From Gaiellasilicea sp035556515 (GTDB lineage Bacteria > Actinomycetota > Thermoleophilia > Gaiellales > Gaiellaceae), in the NCBI GenBank assembly GCA_035556515.1, contig DATMEO010000123.1, positions 1 to 22,448 of the forward strand: 22,448 nt of DNA. The letters run 5' to 3'. The notes under the pieces were generated by a model. That model had not been told where the DNA came from. It saw nothing but the letters and a program-made list of their open reading frames with translations, and did no database searches. The translations under genes and the position numbers were made by a program. The first letter of the stretch is position 1. Every line of letters begins with the position of its first letter. This document shows, one piece after another, positions 6,991 through 13,234 of the stretch.

Positions 6991-7323
6991 TCACGGAGGC
7001 TTGTGTCTATCAGACACAAGCCTCTCTTTCGCCCGCGCGAGCTCGAGCGCGTCGAGCGCGATCGGCAGGTCGACGACGCGGGACGAGCCGGCCGCCGAGA
7101 GCACGCCCAGGGCCGCTTGGCGCGTCGCTGTCCGGGCACGGCGGCGCAGCTCCTCGGCCCTGACGAGCTCGCGGATCGTGTGGTAGCTCGGACGAGAGAT
7201 TCCCAGCTCCTCTGCGGCCTCGCCGACCTGTCGCCATGTCTCGGCGGCGGCCGTCCCGTCGCGGTGTAGTCCGACGACGAGCGCGTGGATGCGAGCATCC
7301 TCGCGAGCGATCGAGAAGCGCAT
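6991..7323 (-). CDS. Small HTH-like DNA-binding protein, unknown role
   Basis: A 110-residue protein that I do not recognise as a named family. Residues 28-52 (ETWRQVGEAAEELGISRPSYHTIRELV) have the pattern of a helix-turn-helix, and the following RRRARTATRQ stretch is basic, so DNA binding is likely. The N-terminus begins at ATG 7323; no convincing ribosome binding site or -10 box precedes it. The last codons, reading ERLVSDRHKPP and stop, lie inside the palindrome at 6996-7024, so the C-terminus is encoded by repeat sequence and may have been acquired with it. A second copy of the palindrome lies 65 bases upstream of the start. The nine-cysteine gene is upstream on the same strand. Function and target are unknown. 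Confidence 0.6.
   Translation of the reverse strand: MRFSIAREDARIHALVVGLHRDGTAAAETWRQVGEAAEELGISRPSYHTIRELVRAEELRRRARTATRQAALGVLSAAGSSRVVDLPIALDALELARAKERLVSDRHKPP
6996..7024. terminator. Perfect 13-bp palindrome, copy 1 (likely terminator)
   Basis: GAGGCTTGTGTCT pairs with AGACACAAGCCTC around the loop ATC. It lies 50 bases after the endonuclease IV stop and is followed on the plus strand by a T-rich run (TCTTTC), which fits an intrinsic terminator for that gene. On the minus strand it encodes the end of the HTH-like protein. The 20-base core TTGTGTCT-ATC-AGACACAA recurs, with the loop reverse-complemented, at 7388-7412. Confidence 0.6.
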
Positions 7324-7362
7324 TTCCCGAGCGTGCCTGCGGCCGTGGGCACGTTCGCCACA

Positions 7363-7372
7363 GATCCGTCAC
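7363..7372. repeat. Right copy of the 10-bp inverted repeat
   Basis: GATCCGTCAC is the exact reverse complement of 6942-6951. It overlaps TCACGGAGG (7369-7377), which is itself a direct repeat of 6991-6999, where it leads straight into palindrome copy 1. Confidence 0.5.
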
Positions 7373-7387
7373 GGAGGACGAAAGGAA

Positions 7388-7412
7388 GGCTTGTGTCTGA
7401 TAGACACAAGCC
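7388..7412. terminator. Perfect 11-bp palindrome, copy 2 (likely terminator)
   Basis: GGCTTGTGTCT pairs with AGACACAAGCC around the loop GAT. It begins 18 bases after the stop of the nine-cysteine gene (minus strand) and is followed on that strand by the T-rich TTCCTTTCG, so it fits an intrinsic terminator. It is nearly the same sequence as 6996-7024. Confidence 0.6.
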
Positions 7413-7430
7413 GTTTCGCCCCGGCGTGCG

Positions 7431-7844
7431 CTACGCGTTGGGGTTGATCTGCGCGATCACTCGGAAGCTCGGGCGCTCGCGCGGGAGCTCGTGGAACTCG
7501 GGATTCCGGCAGCCGAGCTCGTCGCCACGGCTCTCGTAGCAGGGCGACACCTCGACCTTGCACATCGGCAGCGGCGCGCCGGTGGCGCGGATGCCGCCGA
7601 AGCCCTCGCGCTTCGCCTCGGCCGCCCGCAGCAGGTCGAGATCGATCTCGACCCCGTAGACCCGCTGCATACAGCCGACGTAGGTGTGGCCCCAGGCCTC
7701 GTACGCGTAGACGAACGGGCACGAACGCTCGATGCACGCTCCCGGATAGACGACCTTGTCGCAGTGCACCTCGCACCGTCGGCACTCGACCTCGTCCTGA
7801 GGCCGGAGCGGGAGCTCGACGGGGGCCTGTGCAGCCTCGTCCAT
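7431..7844 (-). CDS. Nine-cysteine protein, putative metal or Fe-S binding
   Basis: A 137-residue soluble protein with nine cysteines at 21, 24, 28, 37, 42, 58, 95, 102 and 112. The first three form CRRCEVHC (CxxCxxxC), followed by GACIERSCPFVYAYEAWG and YVGCMQRVYG. This density and spacing suggest a zinc or iron-sulfur site rather than disulfides, as no signal peptide is present. I do not recognise the family. Start: ATG 7844 has a promoter TTGCGG-17-CACAAT ending 6 bases before it, with no Shine-Dalgarno site. The open frame continues far upstream, but only as antisense to the exchanger gene. It diverges from that gene across 123 bp and is followed by palindrome copy 2. Confidence 0.75.
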   Translation of the reverse strand: MDEAAQAPVELPLRPQDEVECRRCEVHCDKVVYPGACIERSCPFVYAYEAWGHTYVGCMQRVYGVEIDLDLLRAAEAKREGFGGIRATGAPLPMCKVEVSPCYESRGDELGCRNPEFHELPRERPSFRVIAQINPNA

Positions 7845-7850
7845 GCACGG

Positions 7851-7879
7851 ATTGTGGTCACGCTTGTCGCGGCCCGCAA
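7851..7879 (-). promoter_or_regulatory. Promoter of the nine-cysteine gene
   Basis: On the minus strand TTGCGG (7879-7874), a 17-base spacer and CACAAT (7856-7851) are followed by 6 bases and ATG 7844. The -10 matches four of six consensus bases. The arrangement implies a leaderless mRNA. Confidence 0.45.
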
Positions 7880-7952
7880 GACTTGACAAGTGCCCGGTTT
7901 TCAGGCACGTCCCCGGGCGCGCGGAACCGTCCAGCGAGTGTCCATGCGCCGT

Positions 7953-7958
7953 TAGGAT
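7953..7958 (+). promoter_or_regulatory. -10-like box for the Ca2+/H+ exchanger gene
   Basis: TAGGAT ends 9 bases before ATG 7968. The AGGA within it could instead act as a weak ribosome binding site at 10 bases, so leaderless and leadered readings are both open. No good -35 is seen. Confidence 0.35.
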
Positions 7959-7967
7959 CGCCGGTTC

Positions 7968-9014
7968 ATGGTCCGGCGCATCCTTTTCACGTCCGTGGCG
8001 CTGGCGCCGATCGTCGTCCTCGTCCACTACCTGTTCCACCCGACGGAGACCGTCGACTTCGTGCTCGCGGCCGCCGCCCTGATCCCGCTCGCGTGGCTGA
8101 TCGGCGAGGCGACCGAGCATGCCGCCGAGCACACGGGGCCGGGAATCGGAGGCTTCCTGAACGCCACGTTCGGGAACGCGCCGGAGCTGATCATCGCGCT
8201 CTTCGCGGTCAGCGCGATGGAGTTCGAGGTCGTGCGCGGGTCCCTCACCGGGTCGGTGGTCGGCAACCTGCTGCTCGTCCTCGGCTTCTCGCTGCTCTTC
8301 GGAGGGCGCGGAGAGATCGACCGGCCGTCGAGCTTCCTCGCGCTCGGTCTCGTGGCGGGCACGACCCTGCTGCTGCTCATTCCCTCGATTCCGGGCTGGG
8401 AAGGCGATCCCGAGCGAGACGAACTGGTGAAGCTCTCGATCCCCGTGTCCGTCGTCCTGCTCGTCGCTTACGTGGTCCTCACGTGGTACTCGCTCCGGCG
8501 GCACGCGGCGTTGCACATCGCGAGCGACGCAGAGATCGCCGGGTGGTCGCTCCGCTTCGCGCTGCTCGTGCTCGGGCTCGCCACCGTGGTCACCGCGCTG
8601 GTCGCGGAGATCCTTGTCGGGTCGATCGACAAGTTCGCGGAGGAGTCGGGGCTGAGCGAGTTCTTTCTCGCGGCGGTCGTGATCGCGATCGTCGGCAACG
8701 CGGCCGAGCACGGCGGCGCCGTCGTCGTCGCCGCGCGCGGGAAGATCAAGCTGGCGGCCGAGATCGCACTCGCCTCCAGCGCCCAGGTTGCCGTCTTCCT
8801 GATCCCCGCCGTCGCTCTGCTCGCGCTGCTGATCGAGCCGCTCGCGCTCTCGTTTCGCAAGGTGGAGATCGGCGCACTCGCAGTCTCGGTCGTGGTGACG
8901 TCGATCCTGCTGGCCGACGGCCGCTCGAGCCGGCTCAAGGGCGTGATCCTGATCGCCGTCTACGTCGGTATCGCGGTCGCGTTCTACTTGGCCGGCGAGC
9001 GACCCGAGGGCTAG
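7968..9014 (+). CDS. Calcium/proton exchanger (CaCA superfamily, Cax)
   Basis: A 348-residue integral membrane protein with about eleven hydrophobic segments. The two CaCA alpha repeats are clear: GEATEHAAEHTGPGIGG followed by FLNATFGNAPELI (about residues 47-76), and GNAAEHGGAVVVAARGKI in the second half. Both carry the acidic GNA(P/A)E residues that bind Ca2+. Cax proteins export Ca2+ in exchange for protons across the cytoplasmic membrane. The length is typical of bacterial Cax (about 350). Start ATG 7968. The gene is monocistronic; its TAG stop shares the CTAG at 9011-9014 with the stop of the convergent hydrolase. The ion chosen (Ca2+ rather than another cation) is inferred from the family. 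Confidence 0.92.
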   Translation: MVRRILFTSVALAPIVVLVHYLFHPTETVDFVLAAAALIPLAWLIGEATEHAAEHTGPGIGGFLNATFGNAPELIIALFAVSAMEFEVVRGSLTGSVVGNLLLVLGFSLLFGGRGEIDRPSSFLALGLVAGTTLLLLIPSIPGWEGDPERDELVKLSIPVSVVLLVAYVVLTWYSLRRHAALHIASDAEIAGWSLRFALLVLGLATVVTALVAEILVGSIDKFAEESGLSEFFLAAVVIAIVGNAAEHGGAVVVAARGKIKLAAEIALASSAQVAVFLIPAVALLALLIEPLALSFRKVEIGALAVSVVVTSILLADGRSSRLKGVILIAVYVGIAVAFYLAGERPEG

Positions 9015-10333
9015 AACGTGGACGGCTCGCGGCGCATGGGGTACGTCGCGAAGTAGAGCTTCTCGACCTCGCCCTCCGAGTCGCGGACGACGCGGAGAAG
9101 CTCGCCGCGCTCTCGGCCCTCGACGCTGCGGAACCGATCTTCGCCGTCGGCTTCGAGGTACGACGTGTCGCGCCCGGGCACGCCGCCGATGAGCTTCGCC
9201 TCGAGCCGGCCCTTCCGCCACGAGAGCACGATCTGATGACCCTCGGTCCACCACGGCCCGAGCAGGGGCTCGATCGCGGCCGGCGCGGGGTCTCCCGCCT
9301 GCCAGGGATCTGCCGCCGCCGGCAGCGCGGCGATCGCGGCGACGGCGAGGTCGAGCGCGAGCTTCTCAGGGGATGCGCCCGACCCTGTGTTGGTGAGCAC
9401 CGCCGCGCCGAGCTTCGTCTTCCGGTCGACGACGAGTCCCGCGAGGTGGCCGGGCATAGCGCCGCCGTGCCCGACGAAGACGCTCTCACCGCGACGATAG
9501 AGCTCGAGCCCCGTCCCCCACGCCACCGTCCAGCCGACGTGGTCGACCATCGCCCGGACGTGTGACATCTCCTCGAGCGTTCCGGCCCCGAGGACGCGGT
9601 CGTCGCCGGAGACGAGGAAGGCGCCCCAGCGCGCCAGGTCGCCCGTGGTCGACCAAAGCTTGCCGAGGGCGCCGGCGCCGCCGAGATCGAGCTCGGGCTC
9701 CTGCCGGACGGCATCCGAGTACGGCTCGACGAAGTAGCCGCGGGCGGCCGGATCGGACTCCTCGGGCGTCGTCCGCGACAACCCGAGCGGGCCGAGGATG
9801 CGTTCCTGGAGCGCGTCCTCCCACGTGGCACCGTGCGCGCGGGCGACCACCTCGCCGAGCAGCGCAAACGCGAGGTTCGAGTAGTGCCACCAGGTACCGG
9901 CGTCGAGCACCTGCTCCGCGTCGGCCGTGCCGGTGAGGAGATCCTCGCGCGACGGCGCCTTCATCGTCTCCCAGATCTCGCCGGGCGGCTCGCGCTGGAG
10001 CCCGGAGGAGTGCGCGAGCATGCGGCCGATCGTCGGCCCGTGCGCGCTCTCGGGCAGGTGCGCGGTCAGCGGATCGTCGAGCGAGAGCTCGCCGGCGTCG
10101 CGGAGCTGCAGGATCCCGACGGCCGTGAAGGTCTTCGTGATCGAGCCGATCCGGTACTGCGTCTGCGGCGTCGCCTCCTGCTTCGCCTCGACGTCCGCGT
10201 GCCCGAGTGCGCGCTCCCACAGCACCTCCCCGTCGCGAAAGACGGAGGCGCTGACCGACGGCATCCGCTCCTCCGCCTGAGCTGCGGCGAGCCTGCGTTC
10301 GAAGTCCTCGCGGAGCAGGTCAGGCGCTGACAC
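9011..10333 (-). CDS. Serine beta-lactamase-like hydrolase (class C/D-Ala-D-Ala carboxypeptidase family)
   Basis: A 440-residue protein of the serine beta-lactamase superfamily. SITK (Ser64-Lys67) supplies the nucleophile and general base, YSN (151-153) is the Tyr-x-Asn motif, and HGG (289-291) stands where KTG is found in penicillin-binding proteins, as in many esterase-type members. Residues from about 350 on form a separate beta-rich C-terminal domain. No signal peptide is visible from this start, so it may be cytosolic. It could be an esterase, a peptidase or a hydrolase of unknown substrate; resistance cannot be inferred. GTG 10333 overlaps the 3' end of the threonine aldolase gene by 14 bases, so the two are likely co-transcribed. 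No strong ribosome binding site is seen. Confidence 0.85.
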   Translation of the reverse strand: MSAPDLLREDFERRLAAAQAEERMPSVSASVFRDGEVLWERALGHADVEAKQEATPQTQYRIGSITKTFTAVGILQLRDAGELSLDDPLTAHLPESAHGPTIGRMLAHSSGLQREPPGEIWETMKAPSREDLLTGTADAEQVLDAGTWWHYSNLAFALLGEVVARAHGATWEDALQERILGPLGLSRTTPEESDPAARGYFVEPYSDAVRQEPELDLGGAGALGKLWSTTGDLARWGAFLVSGDDRVLGAGTLEEMSHVRAMVDHVGWTVAWGTGLELYRRGESVFVGHGGAMPGHLAGLVVDRKTKLGAAVLTNTGSGASPEKLALDLAVAAIAALPAAADPWQAGDPAPAAIEPLLGPWWTEGHQIVLSWRKGRLEAKLIGGVPGRDTSYLEADGEDRFRSVEGRERGELLRVVRDSEGEVEKLYFATYPMRREPSTF

Positions 10334-11354
10334 GCGCTCCCAGTGCCCGCGGAATCGCGTCGAGGGCGACGTCGATCTCCTCGTCGGAGATGTCGAGGTG
10401 CGTGACCGCGCGGAGGACCGAGGGATGGACCGTGGCCGAGAGGCCGACGCCCTGCTCGGCAAGCCGCGCCATCGCCTCCTCCTTCGACAGCGGCGCGACG
10501 TCGATCTGGACGAAGTTCGTCTCGACCCGGTCGGGATCGACCGCGAGCCCGGCTTCGGCCAGCCCGCGCGCCAGCCGCTTCGCGCGTGCGTGGTCGTCCG
10601 CGAGGCGGTCGATGTTGTTGTCGAGCGCATAGACGCCGGCCGCCGCGACGATCCCGGCCTGGCGCATGGCGCCGCCGAAGAGATGCTTGAGCCGCCGGGC
10701 GTTGCCCATCACCTCGGAGTCGCCGGCGAGGACTGCGCCGAGCGGGCAGCCAAGCCCCTTCGAGAGGCAGAGCGTGACGGTGTCGAAGCGCGAACCGATC
10801 TCGGCCGCGTCGACGCCGAGGGCCACGGCCGCGTTCAGCAGGCGGGCCCCGTCGAGGTGAAAGCGAAGGTCGAGCTCGAGCGCGAGTGCGTGCAGCTCGC
10901 CAATCTCCTCCAGCGGCCAGATCCGCCCGCCGCTCGCGTTGTGCGTGTTCTCGATCCAGAGGAGGCGCGTGCGCGGCGAGTGGATCGCCGGAACGCGGTA
11001 GGCAGCGCGAACCTGCTCGGCGCTGTAGCGGCCGGCGGCGCCGGGAAGGCCGCGCGTGACGACGCCGGAGTGGACGGCCGGCCCGCCGAGCTCGGAGATG
11101 AAGACGTGACAGTTCTCCTCGGCGATCAACTCGTCACCGAGCTCCGTGTGCAGGCGGATCGCGATCTGGTTCGCCATCGTCGCGGTAGGCAGGAAGATCG
11201 CCTCGTCCTGGCCGAGCAGCCGCGCCGCGCGCTCCTCGAGCTCGTTGACCGTCGGGTCCTCGCGCCGCTGCTCGTCGCCCACGGCGGCGGCCGCAATCGC
11301 GGCCCGCATTCCCGGCGTCGGCCGCGTGGCGGTGTCGGAGCGAAGGTCGATCAC
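10320..11354 (-). CDS. ltaE: Low-specificity L-threonine aldolase
   Basis: A 344-residue fold-type I PLP enzyme that cleaves threonine or allo-threonine to glycine and acetaldehyde. Family landmarks are IDLRSDTATRPTPGMR at the N-terminus, the IENTHNASGG stretch (134-143), FHLDGARLLNA with Asp168, and LCLSKGLGCPLG with the PLP lysine at 199. Two GTG starts are possible, 11354 and 11363. I prefer 11354 because TAGCGT ends 7 bases upstream and the family starts at this point. It diverges from rlmN across 23 bp and overlaps the downstream beta-lactamase-like gene by 14 bases. The product glycine would feed the gcv system encoded further right, but that link is inference. Confidence 0.9.
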   Translation of the reverse strand: MIDLRSDTATRPTPGMRAAIAAAAVGDEQRREDPTVNELEERAARLLGQDEAIFLPTATMANQIAIRLHTELGDELIAEENCHVFISELGGPAVHSGVVTRGLPGAAGRYSAEQVRAAYRVPAIHSPRTRLLWIENTHNASGGRIWPLEEIGELHALALELDLRFHLDGARLLNAAVALGVDAAEIGSRFDTVTLCLSKGLGCPLGAVLAGDSEVMGNARRLKHLFGGAMRQAGIVAAAGVYALDNNIDRLADDHARAKRLARGLAEAGLAVDPDRVETNFVQIDVAPLSKEEAMARLAEQGVGLSATVHPSVLRAVTHLDISDEEIDVALDAIPRALGARVSA

Positions 11355-11361
11355 GGGGCAC

Positions 11362-11367
11362 ACGCTA
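11362..11367 (-). promoter_or_regulatory. -10-like box for threonine aldolase
   Basis: TAGCGT on the minus strand ends 7 bases before GTG 11354. Its TA (11366-11367) is the same base pair step used by the divergent rlmN box. No -35 or Shine-Dalgarno site is apparent. Confidence 0.5.
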
Positions 11368-11371
11368 CCGT
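11366..11371 (+). promoter_or_regulatory. -10-like box for leaderless rlmN
   Basis: TACCGT ends exactly 6 bases before GTG 11378. Its TA is shared with the minus-strand threonine aldolase box. No ribosome binding site lies in the gap. Confidence 0.5.
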
Positions 11372-11377
11372 GACCGC

Positions 11378-12358
11378 GTGGATCTGACACTGCTTCAGGA
11401 GACGCTCGCCGAGCGCGGCCAACCCGCATTCCGCGCCCGCCAGGTGTGGGAGTGGACGGCGCGCGGCGTGTCCGGCTACGAGGAGATGACGAACCTTCCA
11501 CGGGCGCTCCGCGAGCAGCTCGCGGAGACGGTTCCGTTCTCGACCCTGACCGTCGAGGACGAGGCCGAGGCACGGGACGGCACGGTCAAGGCGCTCTTCC
11601 GCACGGTGGACGGCCATCCGGTCGAAGCGGTGCTGATGCGCTACCGGGACGGGCGCCGATCGGTGTGCGTCTCGTCCCAGTCAGGCTGCCCGCTGACGTG
11701 CACCTTCTGCGCCACCGGCGCGATGCGTTTCGGCCGCAACCTGCGCGCGTCCGAGATCCTGGACCAGGTGCTCCACTTTCGCCGGATCGAGCCGGTCAAC
11801 CACCTTGTCTTCATGGGCATGGGCGAGCCGTTTTTGAACTACGACGAGGTGCTGGCCGCCGCGCTGCGGCTACCGGAGATCGGGATCACGCACCGCCGGA
11901 CGACGATCTCGACCGTCGGCTGGATGCCCGGCCTGACCCGCTTCGTCGACGAGGTCGAGCAGCCGATCCGGCTCGCGCTCTCGATCCACGCGGCCGACCC
12001 GCGGCTGCGCTCCGAGATCATGCCGGTCAACGACCGCTACCCACTCCCGAGCGTCCTCGCCGAGTGCCACCGCTACGTCGCGCTCCGCCGCCGCAAGGTG
12101 TTCGTCGAGTACGTGCTGCTCGCGGGCGTCAACGACTCACCCGAGCGCGCGCGGGAACTCGCGGCGCTGCTCGATCCGAAGGTCTTCAAGGTCAACCTGA
12201 TCCCGTACAACCCGACCGGGATGTACGACGGCTCCTCGCGGGCGGCAATCGCGGCGTTCAAGAGCGTCCTCGACCGCGCGCGCCTCCCTGCCACGGTCCG
12301 GCTGACGCGCGGACGCGACATCGCGGCTGCGTGCGGACAGCTGGCGGCGACCAGGTAG
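11378..12358 (+). CDS. rlmN: 23S rRNA (adenine2503-C2)/tRNA(A37) methyltransferase RlmN
   Basis: A radical SAM methyltransferase that methylates C2 of A2503 in 23S rRNA and of A37 in some tRNAs. CPLTCTFC (Cys104, Cys108, Cys111) is the CxxxCxxC ligand set of the 4Fe-4S cluster. The two mechanistic cysteines of the family are both present: Cys97 in SVCVSSQ and Cys319 in IAAACGQL. Other landmarks are MGMGEPFLNYDEV, TISTVGWMPG and NLIPYNPTG. At 326 residues it is slightly short (about 345-385), with a brief N-terminus. Start GTG 11378 is set by the TACCGT box 6 bases upstream and the divergent gene just beyond. Retention of both cysteines argues for RlmN activity; the Cfr paralogue is unlikely but not excluded by eye. 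Confidence 0.93.
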   Translation: MDLTLLQETLAERGQPAFRARQVWEWTARGVSGYEEMTNLPRALREQLAETVPFSTLTVEDEAEARDGTVKALFRTVDGHPVEAVLMRYRDGRRSVCVSSQSGCPLTCTFCATGAMRFGRNLRASEILDQVLHFRRIEPVNHLVFMGMGEPFLNYDEVLAAALRLPEIGITHRRTTISTVGWMPGLTRFVDEVEQPIRLALSIHAADPRLRSEIMPVNDRYPLPSVLAECHRYVALRRRKVFVEYVLLAGVNDSPERARELAALLDPKVFKVNLIPYNPTGMYDGSSRAAIAAFKSVLDRARLPATVRLTRGRDIAAACGQLAATR

Positions 12359-12402
12359 ACCGGCGAGACCTACCCCGATAGAGGCATTTCGCACCAAACG
12401 CC

Positions 12403-12431
12403 TTGCCGCAACAGGCAACGGTGCCGATAGT
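12403..12431 (+). promoter_or_regulatory. Promoter of the MshEN-domain gene
   Basis: TTGCCG (12403-12408), a 17-base spacer and GATAGT (12426-12431) are followed by 6 bases and GTG 12438, so the transcript is probably leaderless. The -35 lies inside a small hairpin, TTGCC-gcaaca-GGCAA (12403-12418). That hairpin could also slow or end rlmN transcripts, though it lacks a T run. Confidence 0.5.
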
Positions 12432-12437
12432 GAGAGG

Positions 12438-13223
12438 GTGGAAGCGGCCCACATCACTTGGCGCCCCCTCGGGCGACTGCTCGTCGAGCAGGGCCTGCTC
12501 AGCGGCGACGACCTCGAGCGGGCGCTGGCCGAGCAGCAGACAACGGGACAACGCCTCGGCGAGACGATCGTCAAGCTCGGCTTCGTCTCCGGCCCCGAGC
12601 TCGCGAACGCGCTCGCGGCGCAGTACGGGATCGAGCTGACGACCGAGAAGGGCTTCGGTACCGGGCTCCGCTCCGAAATCCAGCGGCGGCACGAGAGCGA
12701 TCGGAAGCGGATCGTGCAGCTCGTACCCGAGTCTGAAGCCGACGCCGGTCCCGCTCATGAGCTCGAGCCGGACGCCGTGGAGCCGGAGCCGCACGCGGAG
12801 CCGGAGCCGGATTCCGCCGAAGCGCCTCTCCTCGCGCAGCTCGAGGAGCAGTGGGCGAAGCTCGCGGCGGCCGAGGAGTCGCTCGCGGAACGCGAGCGCG
12901 AGCTCGAGGAGCTGGGGCGCAGCCACGGCCGCGACGTCCAGCAGCTCGAGGAGGTCAACGAGCGCCTGCGCGCGCAGATCGAGGAGCTGCGGCAGCCGCC
13001 CGGCGAGATCCCCGAGACTCTTCCCACGGCTCCCGCCAGCCACCTCGTCTTCGTACAGCTCCACGGGCGGTACGAGCTGATCTCTCGCGAAGGGCCTCCC
13101 CCCGCTCCGAGCACCCCGCTGTCGCTCCCCGACGTCGACGAGGGCACGTTCGTCGTCGCCGGCCGGCGCAGCTCGCCCCTTCCGGGCGATGCTCGACCGT
13201 GCGTGTTCGTCCAGCGCAGCTAA
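12438..13223 (+). CDS. MshEN-domain coiled-coil protein, candidate c-di-GMP effector
   Basis: A 261-residue soluble protein. Residues about 9-62 carry the tandem MshEN (GspE N-terminal) motif: RPLGRLLVEQGLL...ALAEQ (9-33), then RLGETIVKLGFV...ALAAQ (39-62). In type II secretion and type IV pilus ATPases this module precedes the ATPase and in several cases binds cyclic di-GMP. Here no ATPase follows: an acidic Pro/Glu linker (97-130) leads to a coiled coil (about 131-187). The end is a roughly 60-residue beta-rich tail (SHLVFVQLHGRYELISREG...SSPLPGDARPCVFVQ) that I cannot name. It therefore looks like a stand-alone sensor or scaffold. GTG 12438 is set by the promoter 6 bases upstream. It is convergent with the next gene, 3 bases apart. 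Ligand binding is inferred. Confidence 0.75.
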   Translation: MEAAHITWRPLGRLLVEQGLLSGDDLERALAEQQTTGQRLGETIVKLGFVSGPELANALAAQYGIELTTEKGFGTGLRSEIQRRHESDRKRIVQLVPESEADAGPAHELEPDAVEPEPHAEPEPDSAEAPLLAQLEEQWAKLAAAEESLAERERELEELGRSHGRDVQQLEEVNERLRAQIEELRQPPGEIPETLPTAPASHLVFVQLHGRYELISREGPPPAPSTPLSLPDVDEGTFVVAGRRSSPLPGDARPCVFVQRS

Positions 13224-13234
13224 CCGCTAGCTGC
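13216..13234. terminator. Hairpin spanning two convergent stop codons
   Basis: GCAGCTA pairs perfectly with TAGCTGC around ACCGC. The plus-strand TAA (13221-13223) and the minus-strand TAG (13229-13227) both fall within it. It is a plausible bidirectional terminator for the two convergent genes, although no T run follows on either strand. Confidence 0.45.

Noticed and set aside
7883..7888. Perfect TTGACA on the plus strand upstream of the exchanger gene
   Set aside because: No -10 box is found 16-19 bases downstream; the site is part of CTTGACAAG and may be chance.
7863..7890. Inverted repeat CTTGTC...GACAAG between the nine-cysteine gene and the exchanger gene
   Set aside because: Short half-sites with no second copy; it surrounds the proposed -35 and could be an operator, but the evidence is too thin to list.
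7333..7908. GTGCC-N10-GGCAC (7333-7352) and GTGCC-N9-GGCAC (7890-7908) as shared operators for the HTH-like protein
   Set aside because: Half-sites of five GC-rich bases recur by chance in this DNA and the spacers differ.
7845..9254. Minus-strand extension of the nine-cysteine protein to about 600 residues
   Set aside because: The extension is antisense to the exchanger gene, is very rich in Asp, Arg and Glu and low in hydrophobic residues, and a promoter sits just before ATG 7844.
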